Shown here one piece after another: positions 44,129 to 60,256 of a stretch of 64,000 nucleotides of DNA. Both the position numbers and the translations under genes were made by a program. Source of the stretch: Mesobacillus subterraneus (GTDB lineage: Bacteria; Bacillota; Bacilli; Bacillales; Cytobacillaceae); contig NZ_RSFW01000013.1 in assembly GCF_003937825.1 (NCBI RefSeq), positions 186,001-250,000 of the forward strand, written 5' to 3'. The stretch's first letter is position 1. Every line of letters starts with the position of its first letter. The notes beneath the pieces are model-generated. The model saw nothing but the letters and a program-made list of their open reading frames with translations, was not told the origin of the DNA and made no database searches.

Positions 44129-44540
44129 CAAGGCTTTGAACAAACTGGCAACGTTCTGCCAAGCCTTTTTTCTAGAAAAATAGAATGTGAAATTGTGTGC
44201 CTGGTGACAGCCAGGAAGAGTCGTTCCCTTCCATACTTAGTTGTTCGAAAGGAAAATTATGCAACTTCTTTTGTACAAGCGTTTGCTGATTGTGGGAACA
44301 CGGTGTTTCGGAGTGTGCAGCTCCAGTTTTTGTTCGCGCTGCTCCTAAAACAAGGCAATCGGTTACATTCTATATTAAAAACCAAATTGGTTTTAGTTGT
44401 CAGTGACGTTTGTCAACATTTCCTGCGATTAAGCAGGCTGATTTGGATGTTTTAGAGCGATAATTTTATGATTATGGGAGATCAAGGTGAATTGTTGTGA
44501 AAAAGATAGCTAGCTAGCTGCGTTGCTTGAAAAATTGTGA
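44129..44540. other. Gap between nuo promoter and array C
   Basis: About 410 bp without a convincing gene on either strand. Open frames are short and have no ribosome sites. I see no further structure. Confidence 0.5.
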
Positions 44541-44551
44541 GGGGGGAATTG

Positions 44552-44672
44552 ATTTATTGGCGAAGTTCACACTTTTATTGGCGAAAATCGCGTTTTATTG
44601 GCGGAAAAATAATTTTATTGGCGAAAATTAAAATATATTGGCGAAGTTCACAACATTATTGTCGAAACGGAA
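44552..44672 (-). repeat. Tandem 20-21-bp array C (core TTCGCCAATAAA on minus strand)
   Basis: Six copies of ATTGG[C]GAA end at 44560, 44581, 44601, 44621, 44641 and 44662 (steps 21, 20, 20, 20, 21). On the minus strand each unit is TTCGCCAATAAAA plus variable bases. It lies between the atp terminator and the nuo promoter. Confidence 0.88.
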
Positions 44673-44714
44673 TCTCCTCCCAATTTTTCAAGGGTAAATT
44701 CACTGTGTCTTTAT

Positions 44715-44752
44715 ATAAAAAACACCCTCCAGCATCAGCCGGAGGGTGTTCG
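44715..44752 (-). terminator. Terminator of the atp operon
   Basis: Stem AACACCCTCC / GGAGGGTGTT with six T after it on the minus strand, 4 nt downstream of atpC. Confidence 0.95.
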
Positions 44753-44755
44753 TCA

Positions 44756-45166
<411 letters not shown>

Positions 45167-45185
45167 TTACCCTCCTGGTCCGTTA

Positions 45186-47639
<2,454 letters not shown>

Positions 47640-47674
47640 TTAAAAGGAGTGCTGGCGCTGCTAATCAGTTAAAA

Positions 47675-49198
<1,524 letters not shown>

Positions 49199-49207
49199 CT
49201 ACGAATC

Positions 49208-50322
<1,115 letters not shown>

Positions 50323-50439
50323 TCATGCCATACGCCCGGGCCGCCCAGGGGCTTGCCCTATTTTATTTCAAACGATTGCTTGCATTCAAATTCAGGCCTG
50401 CCCTCCGCCGGTTTTGGACCGGCACAGAGCCGACATAAT

Positions 50440-50480
50440 AGAATGGCGAAGGTTCGCGCGGAATGATCTTCGCCATTTTA
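50440..50480 (-). other. atpE-atpF intergenic hairpin
   Basis: AATGGCGAAG (50442-50451) pairs with CTTCGCCATT (50468-50477) in the roughly 245-bp gap after atpE. GCCGG / CCGGC at 50407-50423 forms a second, smaller hairpin. No U-tract. Could set the known excess of c subunit by mRNA processing. Confidence 0.65.
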
Positions 50481-50495
50481 AATTATTATTATGAA

Positions 50496-50747
<252 letters not shown>

Positions 50748-50779
50748 TTAGTTTTGTTCATATAATGAACAGGTATATA

Positions 50780-51493
<714 letters not shown>

Positions 51494-51513
51494 TTATTCA
51501 CCTCTCTTCCCCG

Positions 51514-51885
51514 CTATCTACGTGATTGAAAAGACTGGACAAAAAAATCTATCATAATGACAATGTAAGCTGTCATTAATCCCAAAATCGTAAATACAAG
51601 GTTTATGCGATCTGGATATTCCATCGCAACGATTACGGCAAGCGCTCCGGTTGCAAGCCTCGACATCGAGCCGAGCGAGCGCACCTTCTTCCCCTGCACA
51701 ACCGAATCCCCGAAATTGTTCATCTTTCTCGCAAGCAGCCATAAATTAAAAAGGCTAAGGCTTGTACCAAAGATCAACCCGGCAAAAACAGATTGATAGC
51801 TTGTGAAGCCGTACCCTAGTACATATAGAGACAACAGAGTGAATATGTATTTGCGGTGGCGAGTGAACAGGTCCTTGATTTCCAT
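51514..51885 (-). CDS. atpI: AtpI, ATP synthase operon membrane protein
   Basis: The 123-residue product has four membrane helices. Start MEIKDLFTRHR at 51885 after GGGAGAC; the frame reads further upstream but overlaps atpZ. AtpI-type proteins help c-ring assembly or magnesium supply. Confidence 0.9.
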   Translation of the reverse strand: MEIKDLFTRHRKYIFTLLSLYVLGYGFTSYQSVFAGLIFGTSLSLFNLWLLARKMNNFGDSVVQGKKVRSLGSMSRLATGALAVIVAMEYPDRINLVFTILGLMTAYIVIMIDFFVQSFQSRR

Positions 51886-51892
51886 TGATGGC

Positions 51893-52114
51893 TCAGTCTC
51901 CCGAAAAGAAGTGTTGGACAAGGCGGAGCATGGCATACACACCTGCCGCCAATCCGATCAGCAATCCGAATATTAAGAAAAGTGGCTCTGTACCTAGGGT
52001 ACGATCCAGCCATCTTCCGGAAAAAATGCCAATTAAAATCGAGCCTACCAATTGAGATAGTATAGCGGACATGAGTGCCATCGCTTGAAAAGGGTGGCGG
52101 TTGTTTCGGCGCAT
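51893..52114 (-). CDS. atpZ: AtpZ, small ATP synthase accessory membrane protein
   Basis: The 73-residue, two-helix protein starts MRRNNRHPF at 52114 after GAGGATG. It has the GRWLDRTLGTEPLFLIFGLLIG family pattern. First gene of the operon; its TGA lies next to the atpI start region. Works with AtpI in assembly or Mg2+ uptake. Confidence 0.9.
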   Translation of the reverse strand: MRRNNRHPFQAMALMSAILSQLVGSILIGIFSGRWLDRTLGTEPLFLIFGLLIGLAAGVYAMLRLVQHFFSGD

Positions 52115-52245
52115 AAAAAACGCATCCTCACTTTTGAGAATGGGAGCTTCAGGGGGTGAAAATTTATTTTCCGAAAAAACAATATTTTCACTAAAAAAAG
52201 CTTGCATATCAACATTGAAAACCTTATCATTTTATGCCCTTTGTA

Positions 52246-52274
52246 AGCATACAATAGGCAAATGTCAATGTCAA
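52246..52274 (-). promoter_or_regulatory. Sigma-A promoter of the atp operon
   Basis: Minus-strand TTGACA (52269-52274), 17-bp spacer, TATGCT (52246-52251). About 130 bp upstream of atpZ. The TTGACA is present twice in tandem; the one with 17-bp spacing is the better fit. Confidence 0.82.
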
Positions 52275-52403
52275 TCCATTGGGGTGAAAAAATTCACAAA
52301 GTTTTCACTGTGAATATATACCATAATCCCTATGCTGCAAATATATTATAGAAGGATATTTTCAAGGGGTCCTTCCTGAGGAAAAAACCTTTCCTAAAAT
52401 GAA

Positions 52404-52440
52404 CAGGGCCGGAAAGAAGATCACCTTCTTCCGGCCCTTT
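52404..52440. terminator. Terminator hairpin overlapping the subtilase stop
   Basis: Long stem GGGCCGGAAGAAGG / CTTCTTTCCGGCCC with a T run on the plus side and a weaker T-rich tail on the minus side. It includes the TGA of the protease gene at 52421-52423, so the gene ends within the stem. Confidence 0.8.
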
Positions 52441-54703
52441 TTTCGGTTTGATTTTTCTCAATCGCAATCACCGCTTCAATCATGCTTTCGCGTCCTGCTT
52501 TTTTCGCGAAGACCTTAGCCAAATACACCCCATCCGGCGGCAGGTTTTCCAGCGGGATTTCCTTGCCCGCCATCCCTTTATTCAGCTTTCTTCCCCAATC
52601 AAGGTATCCAACAAACCGGTATTGGTCCGGATCAAACAGGGCAATGCCGAATTCATCCGCTCCCCCCGGCAGATAGACTTCATAGCGATAAGCCTCGCCA
52701 TTGTCTGCCGGAGCAAAATCGAACCCCATCACGCGGGGGTAATCCGGTTCTTCCAGTACATACAGGTATGGAATCCGGATTCTACTTTTCCCGTCATTCA
52801 ACACTAGTGCCCCATCATGGATTTTATCTTTTAAATGCTCAGGACTGGCTTTCATCGCAACCTCAATCGTTTTCTGTTCATTGGGCTCCAATGTGAAGCT
52901 GAATGGCAGTTCCCACTCCATTCCATTTTCCCGTTTCGGCATCTCGAAGGAGTACGTTTTCGTGCTGCTGCTCGTATTTTTGACTTCAATCCTGGCACTG
53001 TGCCGGTGCATATTATCGCTGAGCTGGAATTTCCCAAACTGCAGCGATCCCGGTATTACAAGTGTCTCCACTTTGATTGCGTCTTCTATCTGGATTCGAC
53101 CGGCTCCCTGCTCAAACGTCCGGTAAGGCTTTCCATCGCGACCCGTAATCTCCTTCGCGGTGTTCATGAGCGCAGCCTTGATTTCGGCTGGATTCCAATC
53201 AGGATGCGCCTGTTTAATGAGAGCTGCTGCTCCTGCCACATGGGGCGAGGCCATGCTTGTTCCCTGCAAAGGAAGGTAGCCTCCAGGTACGGTGCTGTTG
53301 ATTGCGACACCAGGCGCGACGATATCCGGCTTGATTTCCCATGTAACAGTCACAGGTCCGCGCGAGCTGAAATCGGCAAGGATATCTTTTTCTTCTATTG
53401 ATTCCATCCTGACGAGGGTAGGACCGTTTTCAACTTGCTTTTGAATCGCCATTCCTTCCTTTTTGCTTATGGACGCAACCGGAATTAGCAAACTCTCCTC
53501 GAGGTTTCCAAAAAACGTGCCCTTCGTGTTGTTGTAGATGATGACGGCCTTCGCTCCCGCATCCAGGGCATTTTTCGCTTTTTCGGTAAAAGTAAGCTTT
53601 CCCCGCTCAACTAACACAATCTTATCCCGGACATCCTTCATTTCTTCATTGCTGCCCAGCCCCGCGAAAACGATGTTTTCACTTCGCGTAAAGTTCCAAT
53701 TGTCCGAACCCTGAAGCAGCTCGAGCCTGATTTTTTCACGGATGCCTGGAGCTGATAAGTACGGCACCTTCATCGGCGGAGTTGATGCGCCTACGGAAAT
53801 GGCTTTTGATGCGGTTCCGGGTGACCCGACTGTCCAGCGGTTCGGCCCCGAATTTCCTGAGGAAGTCACTGCGACGATTCCCTTTTCCACCGCCTTGTTG
53901 AGCGCCAGGCTGATTGGAAGGTCTGGCCCGTTGACATCGTTTCCGAGCGAAAGGTTCAGGACATCCACCTTGTCCTTGATCGCCTCATCGATCGCCGCAA
54001 TCACCTGCTCGGTCGTACCGCTGCCTCCTGGCCCAAGCGCCCGATAGGCAACGATTTTCGCATCCGGCGCCATACCGCGCATCCTTCCGTTTGCGGCGAT
54101 GACCCCGGCCACATGCGTCCCGTGCAGTGTGCTCCGCAGTCCAACACCCTTCGTTTCCATCGGGTCATCATCCCCATCAACGAGGTCATGGCCTCCTGCA
54201 AAATTCCTCCTTAAATCCGGATGCTCATAATCAATCCCCGTATCGATGACCCCAATCGTCACACCTTTTCCTGTGAGGCGGTTCCCATTGTCATCAAGAA
54301 TGCCGCGAACTTTTTCCGTCCCGATCAGTTCGAAATTATCGATAAAAGAGGTACTCGGCTTGAATCTGGCTGGCTGGTGCGGGTTCTCTGTTTTATAAGT
54401 ATTCACTTCTGATACAAGCTTGATCTCATTGTATTCTTCCAGCTGCCTCAGCTCTGAAAACGGCCCCTGTACAGAGTAGCCCTGCACAGCATGGCGGAAG
54501 ATACGACGGAGCTTGGTGTTTTTAAGCGTACTAAGCTGGCGGTTGATTTCAGATTCTGGGAACGGTTTCTCCGTCAACACGATGGCGATTTTTTCATTGC
54601 GAGGATTCTCCTCCGGGATGGGAGGATGCTGTAGTTTTTGTGGCTGAAAGGCAGCAAGTACCAGCATTATCGGAAAAAACAACAGAATTGAACGCTTAAA
54701 CAA
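52421..54703 (-). CDS. Subtilisin-family serine protease with PA domain (Vpr-like)
   Basis: The 760-residue secreted protease has a signal peptide (about 1-20), an inhibitor-I9-like propeptide to about 110 and the S8 domain: Asp in VIDTGIDYEHPD near 153, His in HGTHVAGV near 195 and Ser in GTSMASPHVAG near 482. A PA (protease-associated) insert lies at about 360-460, and an Fn3-like C-terminal part follows. The layout matches B. subtilis Vpr (about 806 residues). Degrades extracellular protein. In B. subtilis vpr lies elsewhere, so this may be a separate paralogue. Array D lies upstream. Confidence 0.92.
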   Translation of the reverse strand: MFKRSILLFFPIMLVLAAFQPQKLQHPPIPEENPRNEKIAIVLTEKPFPESEINRQLSTLKNTKLRRIFRHAVQGYSVQGPFSELRQLEEYNEIKLVSEVNTYKTENPHQPARFKPSTSFIDNFELIGTEKVRGILDDNGNRLTGKGVTIGVIDTGIDYEHPDLRRNFAGGHDLVDGDDDPMETKGVGLRSTLHGTHVAGVIAANGRMRGMAPDAKIVAYRALGPGGSGTTEQVIAAIDEAIKDKVDVLNLSLGNDVNGPDLPISLALNKAVEKGIVAVTSSGNSGPNRWTVGSPGTASKAISVGASTPPMKVPYLSAPGIREKIRLELLQGSDNWNFTRSENIVFAGLGSNEEMKDVRDKIVLVERGKLTFTEKAKNALDAGAKAVIIYNNTKGTFFGNLEESLLIPVASISKKEGMAIQKQVENGPTLVRMESIEEKDILADFSSRGPVTVTWEIKPDIVAPGVAINSTVPGGYLPLQGTSMASPHVAGAAALIKQAHPDWNPAEIKAALMNTAKEITGRDGKPYRTFEQGAGRIQIEDAIKVETLVIPGSLQFGKFQLSDNMHRHSARIEVKNTSSSTKTYSFEMPKRENGMEWELPFSFTLEPNEQKTIEVAMKASPEHLKDKIHDGALVLNDGKSRIRIPYLYVLEEPDYPRVMGFDFAPADNGEAYRYEVYLPGGADEFGIALFDPDQYRFVGYLDWGRKLNKGMAGKEIPLENLPPDGVYLAKVFAKKAGRESMIEAVIAIEKNQTEKRAGRR

Positions 54704-54785
54704 AACAGACTCCCCCTTTTTCCGTTAGCCTTTCAAATGTGGGTGGTAAGTATGCAAGGGGGATATCATTTTTAGGTAGTTTATT

Positions 54786-54912
54786 CCCAAAATTAGGATG
54801 ACGGTGCAATTAGTGCGGTTAATTACGCAATTATTCCTGTTTTCTGCGCAATTATTGTAGTTGAGTACGAAATTATCAGTTTGTTTTACGCAATTAACAC
54901 AACTTATTAATT
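54786..54912 (-). repeat. Tandem 21-bp array D (core TAATTGCG on minus strand)
   Basis: The CAATTA or AAATTA core begins at 54807, 54828, 54849, 54870 and 54891, exactly 21 bp apart, within CGCAATTATT-type units. On the minus strand each unit is AATTGCGTAAAA-like. It lies between mnaA and the protease gene. Confidence 0.88.
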
Positions 54913-54972
54913 TTAAAATTTTACCAGTAAGCATTTTGCCCACATTCTATTGCGAGGGCGGCCGCTTAAACA

Positions 54973-55008
54973 GAAAAAAACACCCCTTTTATCAGAAAAA
55001 GAGGTGTC
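54973..55008 (-). terminator. Terminator of mnaA
   Basis: Stem ACACCTCTTTTT / AAAAGGGGTGT (one mismatch) with seven T after it on the minus strand. Confidence 0.88.
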
Positions 55009-55017
55009 TAAGTTCAA

Positions 55018-56160
55018 TTATTTATATTGTTCAGGGCGATTTTCTGTTTTTTTGAAGTAATAACGGATGGCTTCACAAATTCGTTCGGATGCACGTCCAT
55101 CTCCATATGGATTAGAAGCTTTGGCCATTTCTTCATATGCTTCAGAGTCGGTAAGAAGCTCTGTCGCCATTTCATAAATCGGCTGTTCTTCGTTTCCGGC
55201 AAGCTTTAATGTTCCAGCCTCAATCCCTTCCGGACGCTCGGTTGTATCGCGCAATACAAGCACTGGCACACCAAGCGATGGAGCCTCTTCCTGTACGCCG
55301 CCAGAATCAGTCAAAATCAAATGAGCACGTGACGCAAAGTTATGGAAGTCAATTACATCGAGCGGCTCGATCAAATGGATGCGCGGGTCATTGCCCAGCA
55401 CTTCATCGGCAAGCTCACGGACTACCGGATTCAGATGGACAGGATAAACGACCTGCACATCACGCTGTTCATCAACTAGGCGCTTGATGGCGCGGAACAT
55501 ATTGCGCATCGGCTCACCAAGATTTTCGCGGCGATGTGCCGTCATCAGGATCAAGCGATCATCGCCAAGCTTGTCGAGCACTTCATGCTGGTAACTATCC
55601 TTAACTGTTGTTTTCAGGGCGTCGATTGCCGTATTACCCGTGATGAAGATGTTTTCTTCCTTTTTATTTTCCTCAAGAAGATTTGCCGCAGACTTAGAAG
55701 TTGGCGCAAAATGCAGGTCTGCCATAACTCCCGTCAGCTGGCGGTTCATTTCTTCCGGGAACGGGGAGTACTTATTCCACGTTCTTAAACCCGCTTCAAC
55801 ATGTCCGACGACAATCTGGTTGTAGTATGCCGCAAGACTGGCCACGAATGTGGTCGTTGTATCCCCGTGCACAAGGACGATATCTGGTTTGACTTCCTTC
55901 ATGACCTTATCTAGACCTTCCAAACCTCTGGTCGTCACATCAATCAGTGTCTGGCGGTCCTTCATGATATTAAGGTCGTAATTCGGGGTGATGTTAAAAA
56001 TATTCAATACCTGGTCCAGCATTTGGCGATGCTGGGCAGTGACGGTTACAATCGATTCAAAATGCTCTGGGTGTTTCTGCAATTCCAGGACAAGCGGGGC
56101 CATTTTAATCGCTTCAGGACGTGTCCCGAAAATCGTCATGACCTTAATTGGCTGGTTCAT
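55018..56160 (-). CDS. mnaA: UDP-N-acetylglucosamine 2-epimerase (non-hydrolysing)
   Basis: The 380-residue enzyme converts UDP-GlcNAc to UDP-ManNAc for wall teichoic acid linkage units. It has GTRPEAIKMAPL, VHGDTTTTF, HVEAGLRT and TDSGGVQEEAPSLG. ATG 56160 (MNQPIKV) follows AAGGAGTG; length equals B. subtilis MnaA. Cotranscribed with upp, 13 nt upstream. Confidence 0.97.
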   Translation of the reverse strand: MNQPIKVMTIFGTRPEAIKMAPLVLELQKHPEHFESIVTVTAQHRQMLDQVLNIFNITPNYDLNIMKDRQTLIDVTTRGLEGLDKVMKEVKPDIVLVHGDTTTTFVASLAAYYNQIVVGHVEAGLRTWNKYSPFPEEMNRQLTGVMADLHFAPTSKSAANLLEENKKEENIFITGNTAIDALKTTVKDSYQHEVLDKLGDDRLILMTAHRRENLGEPMRNMFRAIKRLVDEQRDVQVVYPVHLNPVVRELADEVLGNDPRIHLIEPLDVIDFHNFASRAHLILTDSGGVQEEAPSLGVPVLVLRDTTERPEGIEAGTLKLAGNEEQPIYEMATELLTDSEAYEEMAKASNPYGDGRASERICEAIRYYFKKTENRPEQYK

Positions 56161-56172
56161 CTTAAACACTCC

Positions 56173-56868
<696 letters not shown>

Positions 56869-56935
56869 TCACACTTCGTATAATTTTACAGAAAAACACC
56901 CATACAAGCAACCGCTCAGCATAATGATTTTTGTT

Positions 56936-57250
56936 GGAAAAGCGAAAGCGCCTTGGTCAGCCCCGACAATCGCTGGAGGGCCGAAAGGTGAAGTCGTTCT
57001 TTGACTTCATCGGGCGGACCGAAATTGAAATGTATAGCCGACTGCTCAGAAACACAGAAACTGGAGACACCGACAAAGAAGCGCTTTTTGCTTCTGCCGG
57101 CGGAGTCGAAGTTTCGGAGTTTCTAGGAGGCGACACTGGACAAGCGTCTCGAGCTGCTCAAAGCTAACGCTTCTCGCAAGATACTCATGGATGAATTTCA
57201 AAGATGAAAACTGGCTAGGCGCTGGAGCTGGACATTTCCCAGAGTGAAAT
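56936..57250 (+). repeat. Dispersed Bacillus-type repeat, copy 2 with internal insert
   Basis: It begins GGAAAAGCGAAAGCGCC and matches copy 1 (23734) to about 57025, then carries about 190 bp absent from copy 1 before rejoining at GGCTAGGCGCTGGAGCTGGACA. The open frame over this region is repeat sequence without a gene-like start. It sits between upp and glyA. Confidence 0.82.
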
Positions 57251-57269
57251 AAACAATTTCAATTTTTAT

Positions 57270-57300
57270 GAAAAAACGGCCCTCATTCCTTGAGGGCCGC
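57270..57300 (-). terminator. Terminator of glyA
   Basis: Stem CGGCCCTCA / TGAGGGCCG followed by TTTTTT on the minus strand. Confidence 0.95.
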
Positions 57301-57328
57301 TGTCTTCATTCTTAGCTGGTAAAAACTC

Positions 57329-58570
57329 TTATAGCTCCGGATATAATTCGAATTTTCCTGTCAAAGCTTCGACGCGCTGGCGTGCTTCTTCAAGCTTCGC
57401 TTCGTCTTCGTGATTTTTCAGAGTGAACGCGATCAGTGATGCGATTTCGTCCATCTCTTCATGGCCAAAGCCGCGGCTTGTGACGGCTGCTGTACCGATG
57501 CGAATTCCGCTAGTTACGAATGGGCTTTCAGGATCGAATGGAATCGTGTTTTTATTGACGGTGATGCCAACCTCGTCAAGCACCTTCTCCGCTACTTTCC
57601 CTGTCAGGCCAAGTGAACGCAGGTCAACAAGCAGCAAGTGGTTGTCTGTTCCGCCTGAAACCAGATCGATGCCTTCTTTATTCAAGCCTTCTGCAAGGCG
57701 GTTGGCATTCGAAATAATATTTTTCGCGTACTCTTTAAAAGAATCCTGCAGCGCTTCGCCAAAAGCTACTGCTTTAGCAGCGATGACGTGCATAAGCGGT
57801 CCGCCCTGAATGCCAGGGAAGATCGACTTGTCGATTTTCTTCGCGAATTCTTCTCTGCAAAGGATCATCCCGCCGCGCGGTCCGCGAAGGGTCTTATGGG
57901 TAGTCGTCGTGACGAAATCAGCGTATGGAACCGGGTTCTGGTGCAGGCCGGCTGCAACCAATCCGGCGATGTGCGCCATGTCGACCATCAGGTATGCGCC
58001 CACTTCATCTGCGATTTCGCGGAAACGCTTGAAGTCGATCGCTCTTGGGTACGCACTTGCACCAGCAACGATCAGTTTCGGCTTATGCTCGCGCGCTTTC
58101 TCAAGAACAACATCATAATCGATAACATGTGTTTCTTCGTCGACACCATACTCAACGAAATTATACTGAATGCCGCTGAAGTTGACCGGGCTTCCGTGCG
58201 TCAAGTGTCCGCCGTGGGAAAGATTCATCCCTAGGACCGTGTCACCCTGTTCAAGGATGGTAAAGTAAACCGCCATGTTCGCCTGGGCACCGGAGTGCGG
58301 CTGGACGTTTACGTGTTCGGCACCGAAGATTTCCTTCGCGCGGTCGCGGGCAATGTTTTCGGCAACATCGACGTGTTCGCATCCGCCATAATAACGGCGG
58401 CCTGGATAGCCTTCTGCGTACTTATTCGTAAGCACAGAACCCTGTGCCTCCATGACGGCTTCGCTGACAAAGTTCTCAGATGCAATCAGTTCGATTTTCG
58501 TGCGCTGGCGCTTCAATTCATCCTGCATTGCTGCAAATAGCTGGCTGTCCTGCTGTGACAAGTGCTTCAC
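57329..58570 (-). CDS. glyA: Serine hydroxymethyltransferase
   Basis: The 413-residue PLP enzyme interconverts serine and glycine with tetrahydrofolate. It has the PLP-lysine motif [15 protein letters not shown], with ENFVSEAV at the start and the [11 protein letters not shown] loop. Supplies one-carbon units. Monocistronic, with its own terminator. Confidence 0.98.
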   Translation of the reverse strand: MKHLSQQDSQLFAAMQDELKRQRTKIELIASENFVSEAVMEAQGSVLTNKYAEGYPGRRYYGGCEHVDVAENIARDRAKEIFGAEHVNVQPHSGAQANMAVYFTILEQGDTVLGMNLSHGGHLTHGSPVNFSGIQYNFVEYGVDEETHVIDYDVVLEKAREHKPKLIVAGASAYPRAIDFKRFREIADEVGAYLMVDMAHIAGLVAAGLHQNPVPYADFVTTTTHKTLRGPRGGMILCREEFAKKIDKSIFPGIQGGPLMHVIAAKAVAFGEALQDSFKEYAKNIISNANRLAEGLNKEGIDLVSGGTDNHLLLVDLRSLGLTGKVAEKVLDEVGITVNKNTIPFDPESPFVTSGIRIGTAAVTSRGFGHEEMDEIASLIAFTLKNHEDEAKLEEARQRVEALTGKFELYPEL

Positions 58571-58743
58571 TTAAGTTCCCCCTCTAATATGTATTGCGTA
58601 GTTCCGTTATTAGAAAATTCATTCTTATTTTAGCCGATATTATAATGAAAGGAAAGGACGAAGGCACAAGAAGCTCTGAATATCTGACCTGCTTTTTCCT
58701 CCGTTGCCTTCCCCTATAAGTAAAGCCTGTTAACTTAATCAAG

Positions 58744-59316
58744 TCAGCAAGATTCATTTTCGTTCGTTTTCTCGTAAACCGCCCGAACGCCGCCGATCAG
58801 CTTCGGCCTTGTTTTTGCGAGCGTGACGTGCGCATGCCCAATGCTTCTCTGCGCGACTCGGACTGGCACTGCCACATGCTTCAATTGCATGCCAATTAAT
58901 GTGTCGCCGATATCGATGCCGGCATCTGCCTTAATGAATTCGACGACCACGGCATCCTGGAGATTTTGGTAGGCATAGGCCGCCATCGCGCCGCCTGCGT
59001 TCCTTACCGGAATGACCGTGACTTCATCCAGCCTCTTCTGTTCCGCCGTTCCCCGCTCGACGACAATGGCCCGGTTCAAATGCTCGCAGCACTGGAAAGC
59101 CAGCTGGACACCAGTTGTTGCCTGCAGTTCACGAAGCTGGCGGAATACCATCTCCGCGACCTCTTCCGTTCCGGCCGTGCCGATTTTCTGCCCGATGATT
59201 TCACTCGTGCTGCAACCGACCACGAGCACATGCCCCTTTTTCAGCTGCACCTGTTCATTGAATTCAGTAAGGATGGAGTTCAATTCTGCTTCCCATTGTT
59301 CAATCGCCAGTGTCAA
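58744..59316 (-). CDS. ywlG: YwlG family protein (TIGR01440)
   Basis: The roughly 190-residue product has [34 protein letters not shown] and [15 protein letters not shown] near the C-terminus, as in B. subtilis YwlG. The start is odd: TTG 59316 is only 2 nt from GGAGG, while a CTG at 59310 sits 8 nt away, so a CTG start is possible. Function unknown. Confidence 0.9.
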   Translation of the reverse strand: MTLAIEQWEAELNSILTEFNEQVQLKKGHVLVVGCSTSEIIGQKIGTAGTEEVAEMVFRQLRELQATTGVQLAFQCCEHLNRAIVVERGTAEQKRLDEVTVIPVRNAGGAMAAYAYQNLQDAVVVEFIKADAGIDIGDTLIGMQLKHVAVPVRVAQRSIGHAHVTLAKTRPKLIGGVRAVYEKTNENESC

Positions 59317-59358
59317 CGCCTCCTTTTTTTGTTTAAAGCGACTTATGAAAAAGCGTCC

Positions 59359-59384
59359 TAAAAAAGCCGGAAACGCTCCGGCCT
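59359..59384 (-). terminator. Terminator after rpiB
   Basis: Stem GGCCGGA / TCCGGCT with six T after it on the minus strand, between rpiB and ywlG. Confidence 0.85.
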
Positions 59385-59427
59385 GATTTTTACGTGATTA
59401 GAAAGTATATTTTTTTACTTCGAGAAA

Positions 59428-59466
59428 TGTCCAGCGCCTAGCCCCTGGAGTCGCTTCGGTTTTCTT
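59428..59466 (-). repeat. Dispersed Bacillus-type repeat, short inverted fragment
   Basis: About 39 bp, reading on the minus strand ACCGAAGCGACTCC, AGGGGCTAGGCGCTGGACA, the same end as copy 1 at 23734. It begins at the rpiB stop codon, so the element inserted at the very end of the gene. Confidence 0.78.
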
Positions 59467-59905
59467 ATCTGCTTTCGTATTCTTTAATTTTTCCGACGCG
59501 GTTTTCGTGGCGTCCGCCTTCGAATTCTGTGGACAGCCAGGCTGCTGCGATTTCACGGGCAAGTCCTGGCCCGATGACGCGCTCACCCATTGCGAGCACA
59601 TTGCTGTCATTATGCTGGCGTGTCGCCTTCGCGCTGAATACATCGTGCACAAGTGCGCAACGGATGCCTTTTACCTTGTTCGCGGCAATGCTCATGCCAA
59701 TACCCGTTCCGCAAATCAGGATTCCCTTGTCAAACTCACCGTTCGCCACTTTTTCAGCAACCGGAAGAGCATAGTCTGGATAATCAACAGATGTGCCGCA
59801 TTCGCAGCCGAAATCTTCGTATTCAATCTTCATTTCGTCCATCAAATTCTTAATTTCCTCGCGGATGTTCACTCCGCCATGATCTGAAGCAATAGCAACC
59901 TTCAT
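59465..59905 (-). CDS. rpiB: Ribose-5-phosphate isomerase B
   Basis: The 146-residue enzyme has IASDHGG near the start, the catalytic Cys in GILICGTGIGMSIAANK near 66 and NDSNVLAMGERV. Interconverts ribulose- and ribose-5-phosphate. Position (ywlF) is conserved. Stop codon shared with a repeat fragment. Confidence 0.98.
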   Translation of the reverse strand: MKVAIASDHGGVNIREEIKNLMDEMKIEYEDFGCECGTSVDYPDYALPVAEKVANGEFDKGILICGTGIGMSIAANKVKGIRCALVHDVFSAKATRQHNDSNVLAMGERVIGPGLAREIAAAWLSTEFEGGRHENRVGKIKEYESR

Positions 59906-60060
59906 TGTAAAATCCTCCTATGTATTCCCGGCTGTCCGGGGCGATGATTTCTACCGTTTATTTTCTCATATTCCCTCGATTTTATAAAGAAATCGAACAT
60001 TGGTGAATCTGAATACGAGTTTTATAACTGAACCCTTTGATTGGTGTAGAGAACAACGAA

Positions 60061-60195
60061 TTTTTCATACGAAAAGATTTTTTTAGCAGAGAAAAAAATT
60101 TATTATAGCGAAAATCAACTTTTAATAGCGAAAAAATTATTTTTATAGCGAAAACAAAATTTTAATAGCGAAATCTTCTTTTTTATAGCGAACTG
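60061..60195 (-). repeat. Tandem 20-bp array E (core TTTCGCTATAAAA on minus strand)
   Basis: TAGCG-type motifs end at 60110, 60130, 60150, 60170 and 60190, each 20 bp apart; two weaker units end at 60070 and 60090. On the minus strand each unit is TTTTCGCTATAAAA plus A/T-rich spacer. Located between the MCP terminator and rpiB. Confidence 0.88.
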
Positions 60196-60222
60196 GAAAT
60201 TCTACGCGATTTTTTCCAGCAG

Positions 60223-60250
60223 CAAAAAACCACAGCCTCAGCTGTGGTTT
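60223..60250 (-). terminator. Terminator of the MCP gene
   Basis: Stem AACCACAGC / GCTGTGGTT with six T after it on the minus strand. Confidence 0.93.
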
Positions 60251-60256
60251 CGCATC

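Noticed and set aside
54725-54943. Minus-strand open frame over array D (NNC-rich)
   Set aside because: Repeat-driven frame upstream of the protease, without a ribosome site.
56931-57167. 78-codon open frame between upp and glyA
   Set aside because: It lies within the dispersed repeat; part of the frame matches copy 1, which has no gene.
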